A stretch of DNA of 18,616 nucleotides, taken from NCBI GenBank assembly GCA_034434915.1, contig DAOTYE010000022.1, positions 1-18,616 on the forward strand, in the 5' to 3' direction. This document shows, piece by piece, positions 1 to 6,402 of the stretch (position 1 is the stretch's first letter; every line of letters begins with the position of its first letter). Below the pieces are notes generated by a model. That model did no database searches, was not told the origin of the DNA, and saw only the letters and a list, made by a program, of their open reading frames with translations. This DNA comes from DAOTYE01 sp034434915. Lineage in GTDB: Bacteria; Chloroflexota; Dehalococcoidia; Dehalococcoidales; RBG-16-60-22. Position numbers and translations under genes: made by a program.

Positions 1-659
1 CCCGTGGCGATGTAGTCCAGCGGCATAAGCAGCTCAAAAAACAGGAGTGGTGCCAACAACACGCTCAACCCGAAAAGGCGCGGGCTATCACGCCGCGCCA
101 TAAGCCAGTGCAGGATGATGACCCCCATCCCCACCGCGCCGGTAAGCTTGCTCAGGGTGCTCAGCGCAATGAAGACACCGGCAAGCGGATAGCTCCTGCG
201 CAGGTAAAAATAAAACGCCGCCAGCATGAAGGTCAGAGAAAAGACGTCAAGCATGGCGATGTTTGACTGGATGAAAAACTGGTTCTCCGTCGCCAGGAGG
301 AGGGTGGCAAACACAGAGGCGCGACCGGACAGCTTGAGCTGGCGGCAAATCAGGTAGAAGAAAATGACGCTCGCCGTGCCGAAAAGAACGGGGAAAATGC
401 GCCAGCCAGGCGCCGTATCCCCGAAGATAAGCATCCCCAGCGCGATGACGAGCTGTCCCAGGGGCGGGTGCTCGTGGCGCAGTTCTCCCTGCCCATGGAT
501 GATTTTCCGCGCGTCTCCCACATAGTAATACTCGTCAAAGACCACCTCAGCCGGATTATTGATGATGACAAAGCGGATGATAAGCGTCGCCACTGCGATG
601 ACGCCCACCCAGAAGACGGGCATCCTGGCCAGCCGGGAGAGACGGTTTCTTATTTCCAT
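1..659 (-). CDS. GT39-family protein O-mannosyltransferase-like membrane protein, 3' part beyond window
   Basis: This multi-pass membrane glycosyltransferase is visible only in its N-terminal 219 residues; the rest lies beyond base 1. It resembles the dolichyl-phosphate-mannose protein mannosyltransferase (PMT, GT39) and ArnT-like group, which transfer a sugar from a polyprenyl-phosphate carrier to acceptors outside the membrane. A first membrane segment at about residues 15-33 is followed by the family's acidic pair in FDEYYYVGDAR (D42, E43), then HPPLGQL at 64-70 and FGDTAPGWR at 79-87, and by further hydrophobic segments. The ATG at 659 overlaps the end of the upstream GT2 gene by 10 bp (shared ATGGAAATAA), so the two are probably translationally coupled. 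The upstream gene makes the likely sugar donor, which supports the mannosyltransferase reading. The acceptor cannot be told from sequence. Confidence 0.85.
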   Translation of the reverse strand, partial: MEIRNRLSRLARMPVFWVGVIAVATLIIRFVIINNPAEVVFDEYYYVGDARKIIHGQGELRHEHPPLGQLVIALGMLIFGDTAPGWRIFPVLFGTASVIFFYLICRQLKLSGRASVFATLLLATENQFFIQSNIAMLDVFSLTFMLAAFYFYLRRSYPLAGVFIALSTLSKLTGAVGMGVIILHWLMARRDSPRLFGLSVLLAPLLFFELLMPLDYIAT

Positions 660-1726
660 GTCCACAAGAAGTTAGCAATATAGTTCCAGACCATGGCGGC
701 GGCGATGCCAATCAGGTTTGAAATCAGGTAATGCACTCCAAACACAGAGGTGAACAGCCACAGCAGGCTCCAGTTCAGCGCAATGCCGCCGAAGCTCACC
801 GCATTGAACTTGACCAGCCGGGCAAGAAATTGCCGGGCGCCACGCTGGCGGCGGTCGCGGAAAGTGATGTAATCATTCAACAGGAAGTTAGTGATAATAG
901 AAGTCTCAATACCAATCGCCGATGAGATAAGGTAAAACAGTCCGATGATTTCGGTGAAAAACCAGAGCAACCCCTCATTGACCAGGACGCCGCTTGCCCC
1001 CACCAGGACAAACTTAAGGAAGCGCGCCACTTCTCCGTGACGCCGCATCAAGCTCCAGACATGGCTCAGAAACTCAATTTGCTGGCGGAGTTTGAGCTTG
1101 CTTTCTCCGGCGTGCCGGCTCTTGAAAATAAATGGCACGTCCACTGTCTTCCGGTGTTTTCCCTGCACCAGGACTTCCAGCAGAATTTTGTAGCCAGTGG
1201 GATTAAGGGTAGCTCCATCAACCACACTCTTCCGGAAGAAGAAATAGCCGGAAAGAGGGTCAGTGACCGGGCGCGTCATCGGCAGGAAAAGATGCGCCAG
1301 AAAGGTAGCACCTTTAGACTGTAAACGCCTCAAAGCGCTGAAATTCTCACTACCCCCGCCGGGCACATAGCGGCTGGCGATGGCGATGTCTGCGCCGTCC
1401 TCTATCGCTTTGAGCAAATCCGGCAGGACCTCAGGCGGATGTTGCAGGTCTGCATCCATCACGCCGATGATATCACCGCGGGCGAGGGCAAGCCCATCAA
1501 CCACGGCTGAAGCCAGCCCTTTTTTGCCCCTGCGCACGTGCACCCTGACCGGGTATTTGCCTGCCAGGCTCTGGACACACTCCGCAGTGCCGTCCCGGCT
1601 GTCATCATCCACAAAAAGGATTTCATAACCTCTGCCGGAAAAAGCCCGGCTGATGCGTTCCACAAGCGGGACAACATTATCCTTTTCATTGTAGGTGGGG
1701 ATGATGAGTGATACCATCTCAGGCAT
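650..1726 (-). CDS. Polyprenol-phosphate mannose synthase-like GT2 glycosyltransferase fused to GtrA domain
   Basis: This 358-residue protein has two parts. Residues 4-215 are a GT-A fold of the DPM1 type: SLIIPTYNE at the start, DDDSRDGT at 40-47, the metal-binding DAD at 91-93 (DADLQHPPE), DPLSG at 156-160 and SRHAGESKL at 203-211. The family makes polyprenyl-phosphate mannose (or glucose) from a nucleotide sugar at the inner membrane face. Residues 230-358 form a GtrA-like region with about four membrane helices, thought in this family to anchor the enzyme or help flip the lipid-linked sugar. The ATG at 1726 has AGGGG about 10 nt upstream; a second ATG three codons later is possible. The gene is followed, with overlap, by a GT39 transferase that would use the product. 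Mannose as the sugar is inferred from family resemblance. Confidence 0.9.
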   Translation of the reverse strand: MPEMVSLIIPTYNEKDNVVPLVERISRAFSGRGYEILFVDDDSRDGTAECVQSLAGKYPVRVHVRRGKKGLASAVVDGLALARGDIIGVMDADLQHPPEVLPDLLKAIEDGADIAIASRYVPGGGSENFSALRRLQSKGATFLAHLFLPMTRPVTDPLSGYFFFRKSVVDGATLNPTGYKILLEVLVQGKHRKTVDVPFIFKSRHAGESKLKLRQQIEFLSHVWSLMRRHGEVARFLKFVLVGASGVLVNEGLLWFFTEIIGLFYLISSAIGIETSIITNFLLNDYITFRDRRQRGARQFLARLVKFNAVSFGGIALNWSLLWLFTSVFGVHYLISNLIGIAAAMVWNYIANFLWTWK

Positions 1727-1796
1727 GGATTAATGACCCCTCATCTGAAGCGTATAGGACAGGCGGGACAAAAGAGCATTGTGCCCCATCGTGGAT

Positions 1797-1826
1797 ACTA
1801 TAGCCTCATGACGCGAATGATGTCAA
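1797..1826 (-). promoter_or_regulatory. Sigma-70-type promoter for the glycosyltransferase pair
   Basis: On the minus strand TTGACA (1826-1821) is followed after 18 nt by TATAGT (1802-1797). This is a perfect -35 box and a 5/6 match -10 box. Transcription would begin near 1790, giving a leader of about 64 nt that contains the AGGGG ribosome site of the GT2 gene. Confidence 0.6.
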
Positions 1827-1913
1827 GAAAACGTGCTCTTTCAGTATATTGGGGAAAAGACAAATTTCAACTATGCCATAATTAGCTAAAACGCCGCGCT
1901 CTATTGACAAACG

Positions 1914-1922
1914 TGCTATAAT
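1914..1922 (+). promoter_or_regulatory. Extended -10 promoter for the TRAP operon
   Basis: TGCTATAAT is a perfect extended -10 element (TGn then TATAAT at 1917-1922). No -35 box is seen at the proper distance; the TTGACA at 1904-1909 is only 7 nt from the -10 box and cannot act as its -35 box. Extended -10 promoters work without a good -35. Transcription would begin near 1929, leaving a leader of about 218 nt before the binding-protein gene. Confidence 0.5.
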
Positions 1923-1927
1923 TTAAC

Positions 1928-1944
1928 TGCAACGAATGGTTGCA
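1928..1944. promoter_or_regulatory. Inverted repeat at the predicted TRAP operon start site, possible operator
   Basis: TGCAAC and GTTGCA form a perfect 6-bp inverted repeat around GAATG. It begins at the predicted +1 of the extended -10 promoter, where a repressor-binding site would block initiation. No regulator gene lies nearby, so the operator role is inference; it could also be a small 5' hairpin in the mRNA. Confidence 0.35.
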
Positions 1945-2146
1945 TAAGCTTTATCGTTTATGGGCGCTTAAGTTTTCACGATTTCTGGCGCCGGTGATTT
2001 CCGGTTTACTGAAATGTAGCCGGGGTCGGTGCCTGAGAATAGAGAATGCCTGGCAGAACCGGGAAAGGAGGTGAAAAGCCTGGAAGACTGAATTCTGAAT
2101 AGCGGTCCCCATTTTAATTAGGAAGAATTGCCCAAAGGAGGATTAA
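1945..2146 (+). other. Untranslated leader of the TRAP operon
   Basis: This stretch holds no convincing gene. It contains a second strong Shine-Dalgarno sequence, AAAGGAGG at 2064-2071, directly followed by GTG at 2071 (six codons to TGA at 2091), too close to the ribosome site to be a normal start. An 18-codon ORF from ATG 2046 runs across the same site. The real ribosome site is AAAGGAGG at about 2134-2141, just before the ATG at 2147. No known riboswitch class was recognised. Confidence 0.35.
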
Positions 2147-3328
2147 ATGAATAGACGATTGTTTTTCTCTTTACTCATGGCACTCATAATTCTGGCAAGT
2201 ACGTTTGCCATTGGTTGTGCGCCTAAACCGGCACCTGCTCCGGCTCCAGCTCCAGCTCCAGCGCCAGCGCCTTCTCCCGCCCCGGCACCGGCACCGGCAC
2301 CAGCGCCTTCTCCCGCCCCGGCACCAGCACCAGCGCCAGCGCCTTCTCCCACCCCCGCCCAGCCGGCTCAGGTCACCAAGATAAGACTGCAGGCATGGGC
2401 AGCCGCCGGTGACCGCAACTACGAGCAATGCAAGCGCTATGCCGAATGGGTCACCAAGCTCAGCGGCGGACGCCTCCAGGTGGAGCCGTTCCCTGCCGGC
2501 GCCATTCTGCCCGTGAGGAAAGAGCATGAAGGTCTCCTGCAGGGCGCCGTGGAAATGATTTACTCTCCGGATGGCTGGATGGATGCCTTCTTCAAAGCCA
2601 GCTACCTGTTCTCACAGTGGGTAAACGGTCCCACCGGCACCCAGCTTATGCTCTGGGACTATGCCGGCGGTGGCCGCGAGCTCTCCAAGGAGATGCTCAA
2701 AGGGCTTGAAATTGAATTCATTGCACCGCTCACCGTACACCCGGCTGAGGTCTGGTGCCACAGCAAAAAAGCCATCAATAGCTTGGCTGACATTAAGGGT
2801 CTGAAGATTCGCGTCGGTTCCTCCGTGCTGGCAGAAATCTACAAGCTCCTCGGGGCGGCACCAGTGGTTCTCTCCGGCGCAGAAGTCTACGAGTCCATGA
2901 AGCGCGGTGTCATTGATGCCTTTGAGTATGTCACACCGTCTGTAAACTGGTCCATGGCTTTCCAGGAAGTGAGCGACTATGTTTACATATCTCCCGTGCG
3001 TGCCCCGGCAGACCGCCAGTCTGTCTTTATCAACAAAGCATTCTACAATAAACTCTCACCGGATCTGCAGATGCTTCTGGTAACTACGGCTGAGGCGCTT
3101 GTGCCGAGGTTCTACTCTGAGAGCATTGTCCTTGATGCCGCCGCTCTGGAAAAGTTCATCGCCTATGGCAACAAGGTCCTCCCTGTGCCCGCAGATGTTG
3201 ACGCTGAGCTGGGCAAGGTGGCAGACAAGTTCTTTGACACCGAAGCCGCTAAAGACCCGTTCTTCAAGAAAGTTATTGAATCTCAGCGTGCCTTTAAGAA
3301 GTTCTGCGAACAATCCAACGTCAGATAA
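2147..3328 (+). CDS. TRAP transporter solute-binding lipoprotein (DctP family)
   Basis: This 393-residue protein is the extracytoplasmic solute receptor of a TRAP transporter. A lipoprotein signal peptide (MNRR, hydrophobic core 6-20) ends in the lipobox AIGC, with C24 as the lipidated cysteine, so the protein is membrane-tethered. Residues 25-75 are an Ala-Pro-Ser linker. The DctP domain covers about 77-390; GLKIRV at 218-223 includes the conserved Arg (R222) that in characterised members binds the substrate carboxylate, and MKRGVIDAFE at 251-260 is a second family motif. The overall pattern looks closest to the TakP/alpha-keto-acid branch, but the ligand cannot be named. A strong AAAGGAGG site precedes the ATG. 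It is first in an operon with the Q and M membrane subunits and a short-chain dehydrogenase. Confidence 0.93.
   Translation: MNRRLFFSLLMALIILASTFAIGCAPKPAPAPAPAPAPAPAPSPAPAPAPAPAPSPAPAPAPAPAPSPTPAQPAQVTKIRLQAWAAAGDRNYEQCKRYAEWVTKLSGGRLQVEPFPAGAILPVRKEHEGLLQGAVEMIYSPDGWMDAFFKASYLFSQWVNGPTGTQLMLWDYAGGGRELSKEMLKGLEIEFIAPLTVHPAEVWCHSKKAINSLADIKGLKIRVGSSVLAEIYKLLGAAPVVLSGAEVYESMKRGVIDAFEYVTPSVNWSMAFQEVSDYVYISPVRAPADRQSVFINKAFYNKLSPDLQMLLVTTAEALVPRFYSESIVLDAAALEKFIAYGNKVLPVPADVDAELGKVADKFFDTEAAKDPFFKKVIESQRAFKKFCEQSNVR
2270..2347 (+). repeat. 36-bp in-frame tandem repeat encoding an Ala-Pro-Ser linker
   Basis: Within the binding-protein gene, units starting CCTTCTCCC recur at 2270, 2306 and 2342, a period of 36 bp or 12 residues (PSP followed by PA pairs). 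The DNA around them, from about 2233, is also nearly pure Pro/Ala codons. Serines fall at residues 43, 55 and 67. The array is prone to length change by slippage. Confidence 0.8.
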
Positions 3329-3359
3329 TCTAAATATTCGGTCCTAGCCATCAAAAAGC

Positions 3360-3390
3360 CCCACCCCGGGAGGAATCCTCTCGGGGTGGG
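3360..3390. terminator. 14-bp stem-loop between the TRAP P and Q genes
   Basis: CCCACCCCG (3360-3368) pairs with CGGGGTGGG (3382-3390); a G-T pair and GAGG/CCTC inside extend the stem to 14 bp with loop AAT. On the plus strand no T-run follows, so it is more likely a mRNA-stabilising or partial-termination element that keeps binding-protein mRNA in excess. On the minus strand the stem is followed by GCTTTTT, the form of an intrinsic terminator, although no minus-strand gene ends here. Confidence 0.6.
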
Positions 3391-3427
3391 AATATAAAGA
3401 GAAAACTGAGGTGGTCAGGAAGAGCAA

Positions 3428-3943
3428 ATGAAAATTATACTGAAGATTATTGACACCATCAGCGAGTACAGCGGGCGCATCTTCTGCTGGCTGGCGGTCG
3501 TCCTCATGCTGGTCTTTGTCTTTGAGACCACTGCCCGCTACGTATTTGATTCCCCCACCATGTGGGGATATGAAACCTCTTACATGGTTGGCGCCACCAT
3601 GGCGGTCATGGGCTGGTCATATACCCACAAACACCATGGCCACATCCGGGTGGACGTCATCTATACTCATCTATCCTTACGCACGAAGGCGATTATTGAC
3701 GTAGTCTGTTCTTTCCTTTTCCTTTTTCCACTCCTCGCCCTGCTGATACATGCCGGTAACGCCAGCATGTTGTTCGCCCTGAAGCTGAATGAGCGCCTGA
3801 TGGAAAGCGCCTGGCGCCCCCCTGCCGCCCCGATAAAAATGGTGGTGCTCACCGGCTTCTGCCTCTTTGCTCTGCAGTGCCTGGCACAGTTTGCCCGTGA
3901 TGTCTATACATTAATAAGGAGCAAACCATATGACACACATTAG
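3428..3943 (+). CDS. TRAP transporter small permease subunit (DctQ family)
   Basis: This 171-residue protein is the small membrane subunit of the TRAP transporter, which pairs with DctM and docks the binding protein. Four hydrophobic segments lie at about 18-36, 48-66, 88-110 and 135-156. Family features include ARYVFDSPTMWGYE (36-49), the HGHIRVDV stretch (70-77) between helices 2 and 3, and SAWRPP (127-132) before the last helix. The ATG at 3428 has AGGA at about 3418. The gene follows the binding-protein gene after a hairpin-containing gap of about 100 bp and overlaps dctM by 14 bp, so Q and M are probably coupled in translation. Length and topology are normal for the family. Confidence 0.92.
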   Translation: MKIILKIIDTISEYSGRIFCWLAVVLMLVFVFETTARYVFDSPTMWGYETSYMVGATMAVMGWSYTHKHHGHIRVDVIYTHLSLRTKAIIDVVCSFLFLFPLLALLIHAGNASMLFALKLNERLMESAWRPPAAPIKMVVLTGFCLFALQCLAQFARDVYTLIRSKPYDTH

Positions 3944-5264
3944 TCCGGAACTCCTTACCATAATCATGCTGGGAAGTGTGTTCATCGGTGTGCTTACCGG
4001 GTTTCCGCTGGCGCTCCCGCTGGGCGGGGTGGCAGTCATCATCGGCTATTTTCTCTATGGCCCCTCAGTATATAACCTGATTTATTCCCGCGTTTACTCT
4101 ATCCTTACTAACTACACCCTGCTCGCCGTGCCGCTCTTTATCTTCATGGGCGGCATGCTGGAACGTTCTGGCATTGCCGAAAAAATGTATGATGCGCTCT
4201 ATCTCTGGCTCGGCGGCCTCAGAGGTGGTCTGGCAATCGTTACCGTGGTGCTGGGCACGGTGCTTGCCGCCTGCGTAGGCGTTATTGCCGCTTCAATCAC
4301 CATGCTTGCCCTGGTCGCCCTGCCTGCCATGATTCGCCGCGGCTATGATAAAAGCCTGGCAACCGGAAGCATCGTCGCCGCCGGCTGTCTCGGCATTCTT
4401 ATCCCGCCGTCTATCATGCTCATCATCTACGGTCCCATGGCAACAATTTCTGTGGGCAAGCTTTTCATGGCGGCGTTCATGCCCGGCTTATTGCTCTCCG
4501 CGCTTTACATTGTTTACATCGGTATCCGCTGCTGGCTGAGCCCTGAGCTCGGTCCCGCTATCCCCAGCGCGGAAAGGACGGTTTCCTTTGGCAGGAAGAC
4601 GATGCTTTTGCTCACCTCCATGGCACCGACAGTCATTCTCGTCCTCGCTGTACTGGGCGTCATCTTCTTCGGCATCGCCGCCCCTACGGAAGCAGCGGCT
4701 TCCGGTGCCTTTGTCGCCTCCCTGCTGGCGATTGCCTACCGGCGCTTCAATTTGAAAGTGCTTTACGGCACGGCACTGGCAACCCTGCGCCTGACATCCA
4801 TGATTCTCCTCATCGGAAGCTGTGCCTTCGCCTTCGTCGGCATTTTCCTCAGTGCCGGCTGTGGCAAGGTGATTGAGGAGCTTATCCTCGCCACGCCGGG
4901 CGGCCGGTGGGGAGCTTTCTTCGTGGTCATGCTTATCATCTTCCTGCTCGGCTTCTTTATTGACTGGATTGGCATCCTCTTCATCATCGTCCCCATTATC
5001 TCACCGCTGGCGCCGGCGCTCGGCTTTGACCCGCTGTGGTTTGCCATGATGATTTGCGTTAACCTGCAGACTTCTTTCATGACGCCACCGTTCGCCGTGG
5101 GCATTTTCTTCCTGAGAGGCAGCGCTGACCCCGAGCTGGGCATCAGCATGGCGGACATCATCCGCGGCGTCATCCCCTTTGTCATCCTGGTCCTGGTAGC
5201 GCTGGGGCTCTGCGTGGCATTCCCGGAAATCATCCTGTGGCTCCCGGAGAAAATGATTAAGTAA
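3930..5264 (+). CDS. TRAP transporter large permease subunit (DctM family)
   Basis: This 444-residue, roughly twelve-helix protein is the ion-coupled transport channel of the TRAP system, which in known members uses the sodium gradient. Family landmarks are GVLTGFPLALPLGG near the start, LLAVPLFIFMGGMLERSGIAE (about 63-83), the GCLGILIPPSIMLIIYG region around residues 153-169, APTEAAASGAF, and the C-terminal NLQTSFMTPPFAVGIFFLRG. The ATG at 3930 is inside the end of the Q gene and has AAGGAG about 9 nt upstream. A short-chain dehydrogenase starts 20 bp after the stop in the same direction, suggesting that the imported compound is oxidised or reduced by it. Length is typical; no defect is seen. 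Confidence 0.95.
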   Translation: MTHISPELLTIIMLGSVFIGVLTGFPLALPLGGVAVIIGYFLYGPSVYNLIYSRVYSILTNYTLLAVPLFIFMGGMLERSGIAEKMYDALYLWLGGLRGGLAIVTVVLGTVLAACVGVIAASITMLALVALPAMIRRGYDKSLATGSIVAAGCLGILIPPSIMLIIYGPMATISVGKLFMAAFMPGLLLSALYIVYIGIRCWLSPELGPAIPSAERTVSFGRKTMLLLTSMAPTVILVLAVLGVIFFGIAAPTEAAASGAFVASLLAIAYRRFNLKVLYGTALATLRLTSMILLIGSCAFAFVGIFLSAGCGKVIEELILATPGGRWGAFFVVMLIIFLLGFFIDWIGILFIIVPIISPLAPALGFDPLWFAMMICVNLQTSFMTPPFAVGIFFLRGSADPELGISMADIIRGVIPFVILVLVALGLCVAFPEIILWLPEKMIK

Positions 5265-5284
5265 AATCCCGGAGGGAAGCTTTT

Positions 5285-6094
5285 ATGGGCGACCGACTCA
5301 AGGGGAAGGTGGCTATTGTCACCGGCGCCGGTTCAATCGGTCCCGGCATCGGTAATGGTAAGGCGACCGCAATCGTCTTCGCACGGGAAGGCGCAAAGGT
5401 CATGGTCGTTGACTTTAATCCCTCTGCGGCAGAGGAAACGGCGGGCATCATCAGGCAGGAAGGTGGCGATTGCTTCCCTTTCAAGGCTGATGTCTCCCGG
5501 GCGGGCGATTGCCGGGACATGATTGAGACATGCGTCCAAAAATACGGCAGGATTGACATCCTCCACAATAACGTCGGCATAGGCGGCTATGGTGGCCCGG
5601 TTGAGACACCGGAAGAGCAGTGGGATAAAATCATGAACGTTAACCTGAAAAGCATGTTCCTCACCTGCAAATACGCCCTGCCCTACATGGAAAAACAGGG
5701 GAGTGGAGTCATTATCAATATCGCCTCTATAAATGCCATCAGCGTTACTGCTCCGGCGGTGGCATATTCCACCTCAAAAGCCGGTGTCATTGCCTTCACG
5801 CGCGAGGTGGGCTTCCAGTATGCCCACAAAGGCATCAGGTGCAATTGTATTTTGCCCGGGCTCATCAAAACGCCTATGGTGGCGCACGTTGGCAAGCCGG
5901 CTTACGGTGATAATCTGGACAAGATGTGGGAGAAACGGGACGCCATGTCCCCCACCGGCAAGCAGGGAGAACCCTGGGACATCGCCTATGCCGCGCTTTA
6001 CCTCGCCTGTGATGAGTCCAAGTACGTCAACGGCACGACCCTGATTGTGGACGGCTCTCTGACTGGCACCACCTGGGGCACGGTGCGTCCATAG
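5285..6094 (+). CDS. Short-chain dehydrogenase/reductase (SDR)
   Basis: This 269-residue cytoplasmic NAD(P)-dependent oxidoreductase is a classical SDR. It has the nucleotide-binding glycine motif (TGAGSIGPGIGNG, residues 13-25, slightly longer than the usual TGxxxGIG), D43 after beta-2 (VVDFN), which suggests NAD preference, NNVG at 95-98 in place of NNAG, catalytic S148, Y161 and K165 (YSTSK), and PGLIKTPM after beta-6. It resembles FabG-like and sugar/hydroxyacid dehydrogenases; substrate is not readable. The start has GGAGGG about 8 nt upstream. It lies 20 bp after dctM and probably belongs to the TRAP operon, so its substrate may be the imported compound. Confidence 0.92.
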   Translation: MGDRLKGKVAIVTGAGSIGPGIGNGKATAIVFAREGAKVMVVDFNPSAAEETAGIIRQEGGDCFPFKADVSRAGDCRDMIETCVQKYGRIDILHNNVGIGGYGGPVETPEEQWDKIMNVNLKSMFLTCKYALPYMEKQGSGVIINIASINAISVTAPAVAYSTSKAGVIAFTREVGFQYAHKGIRCNCILPGLIKTPMVAHVGKPAYGDNLDKMWEKRDAMSPTGKQGEPWDIAYAALYLACDESKYVNGTTLIVDGSLTGTTWGTVRP

Positions 6095-6256
6095 ATTTAG
6101 CCCACCAGCCAGAAACTCGCTCCTTCTGATTAAGGCGCTATACTGGTCAAAGAGACCGGGAGGAAACATTTTCAGGACACACTGCACCGGGTCATACTTG
6201 CTACCTAAATAGTTGTTAAATGGTAAGCTGAAAACAGGCGGTAAAAGGAGCGCTTT
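6095..6256 (+). other. Intergenic region after the SDR gene
   Basis: No gene is seen. GGTC-AAAGA-GACC near 6148-6160 is a short hairpin, and a GGAGG at about 6159-6165 has no good start after it. AAAAGGAG at 6243-6250 is a strong ribosome site for the small ORF that follows. No terminator with a T-run is seen directly after the SDR gene; the nearest is the palindrome at 6379-6402. Confidence 0.3.
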
Positions 6257-6328
6257 TTGAAATCGTCAGTTCTGACTTCTCCAGAACGCTGGAAATACTT
6301 TCGGCAGATGCGCGCTTTCGGCAGGTGA
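6257..6328 (+). CDS. Possible 23-codon leader peptide
   Basis: A TTG at 6257 lies 6 nt after the strong ribosome site AAAAGGAG and opens 23 codons, ending in TGA at 6326-6328. That stop overlaps a GTG (6325) that opens the reading frame of the next gene in a GTGA arrangement. The peptide (start MKSSVLTSPERW) resembles nothing known to me. Two overlapping hairpins fall inside it: GTCAG-TT-CTGAC, and GTTCTG with CAGAAC seven bases apart. They share bases and so exclude each other. It may be a regulatory leader peptide or chance. Confidence 0.2.
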   Translation: MKSSVLTSPERWKYFRQMRAFGR

Positions 6329-6354
6329 GCCTTTTCGGCTCCTCAGAAAGGCGG

Positions 6355-6383
6355 TTGACTTTTCCCACTGCAATAAGTAAAAT
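6355..6383 (+). promoter_or_regulatory. Sigma-70-type promoter for the propeller gene
   Basis: TTGACT (6355-6360) is followed after 17 nt by TAAAAT (6378-6383); each box matches 5 of 6 consensus bases. Transcription would start at about 6390, which is one base from an in-frame GTG at 6391 and downstream of the ATG at 6382. The promoter's -10 box overlaps the palindrome at 6379-6402. Confidence 0.45.
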
Positions 6384-6402
6384 GCGCCACGTGGCGCATT
6401 TT
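6379..6402. promoter_or_regulatory. Perfect 24-bp palindrome over the -10 box: operator or intrinsic terminator
   Basis: The arm AAAATGCGCCAC is followed at once by its exact reverse complement, centred between 6390 and 6391 on CACGTG. It overlaps the -10 box and predicted start site, fitting a dimeric repressor operator. As RNA it would fold into a GC-rich stem with loop ACGT followed by a five-T run (6399-6403) and preceded by four A, so it could also be a terminator for the TRAP/SDR operon, working in both directions. Confidence 0.55.

Noticed and set aside
1904..1922. TTGACA with TATAAT as a standard promoter
   Set aside because: The spacing is only 7 nt, so TTGACA cannot serve as the -35 box; the site is kept as an extended -10 promoter.
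2046..2102. 18-codon ORF in the TRAP leader
   Set aside because: No ribosome site precedes it and its composition is unremarkable.
1945..2133. Riboswitch in the TRAP leader
   Set aside because: Short GC-rich pairings exist, but no conserved core of a riboswitch class I know could be matched.
2233..2365. 36-bp periodic repeat resembling a CRISPR repeat length
   Set aside because: Units are contiguous and in frame, have no spacers, and encode a Pro-Ala linker after a lipobox.
2171..2527. Minus-strand frame rich in Arg, Trp and Gly opposite the binding-protein gene
   Set aside because: It is the antisense reading of the Ala-Pro codon repeat.
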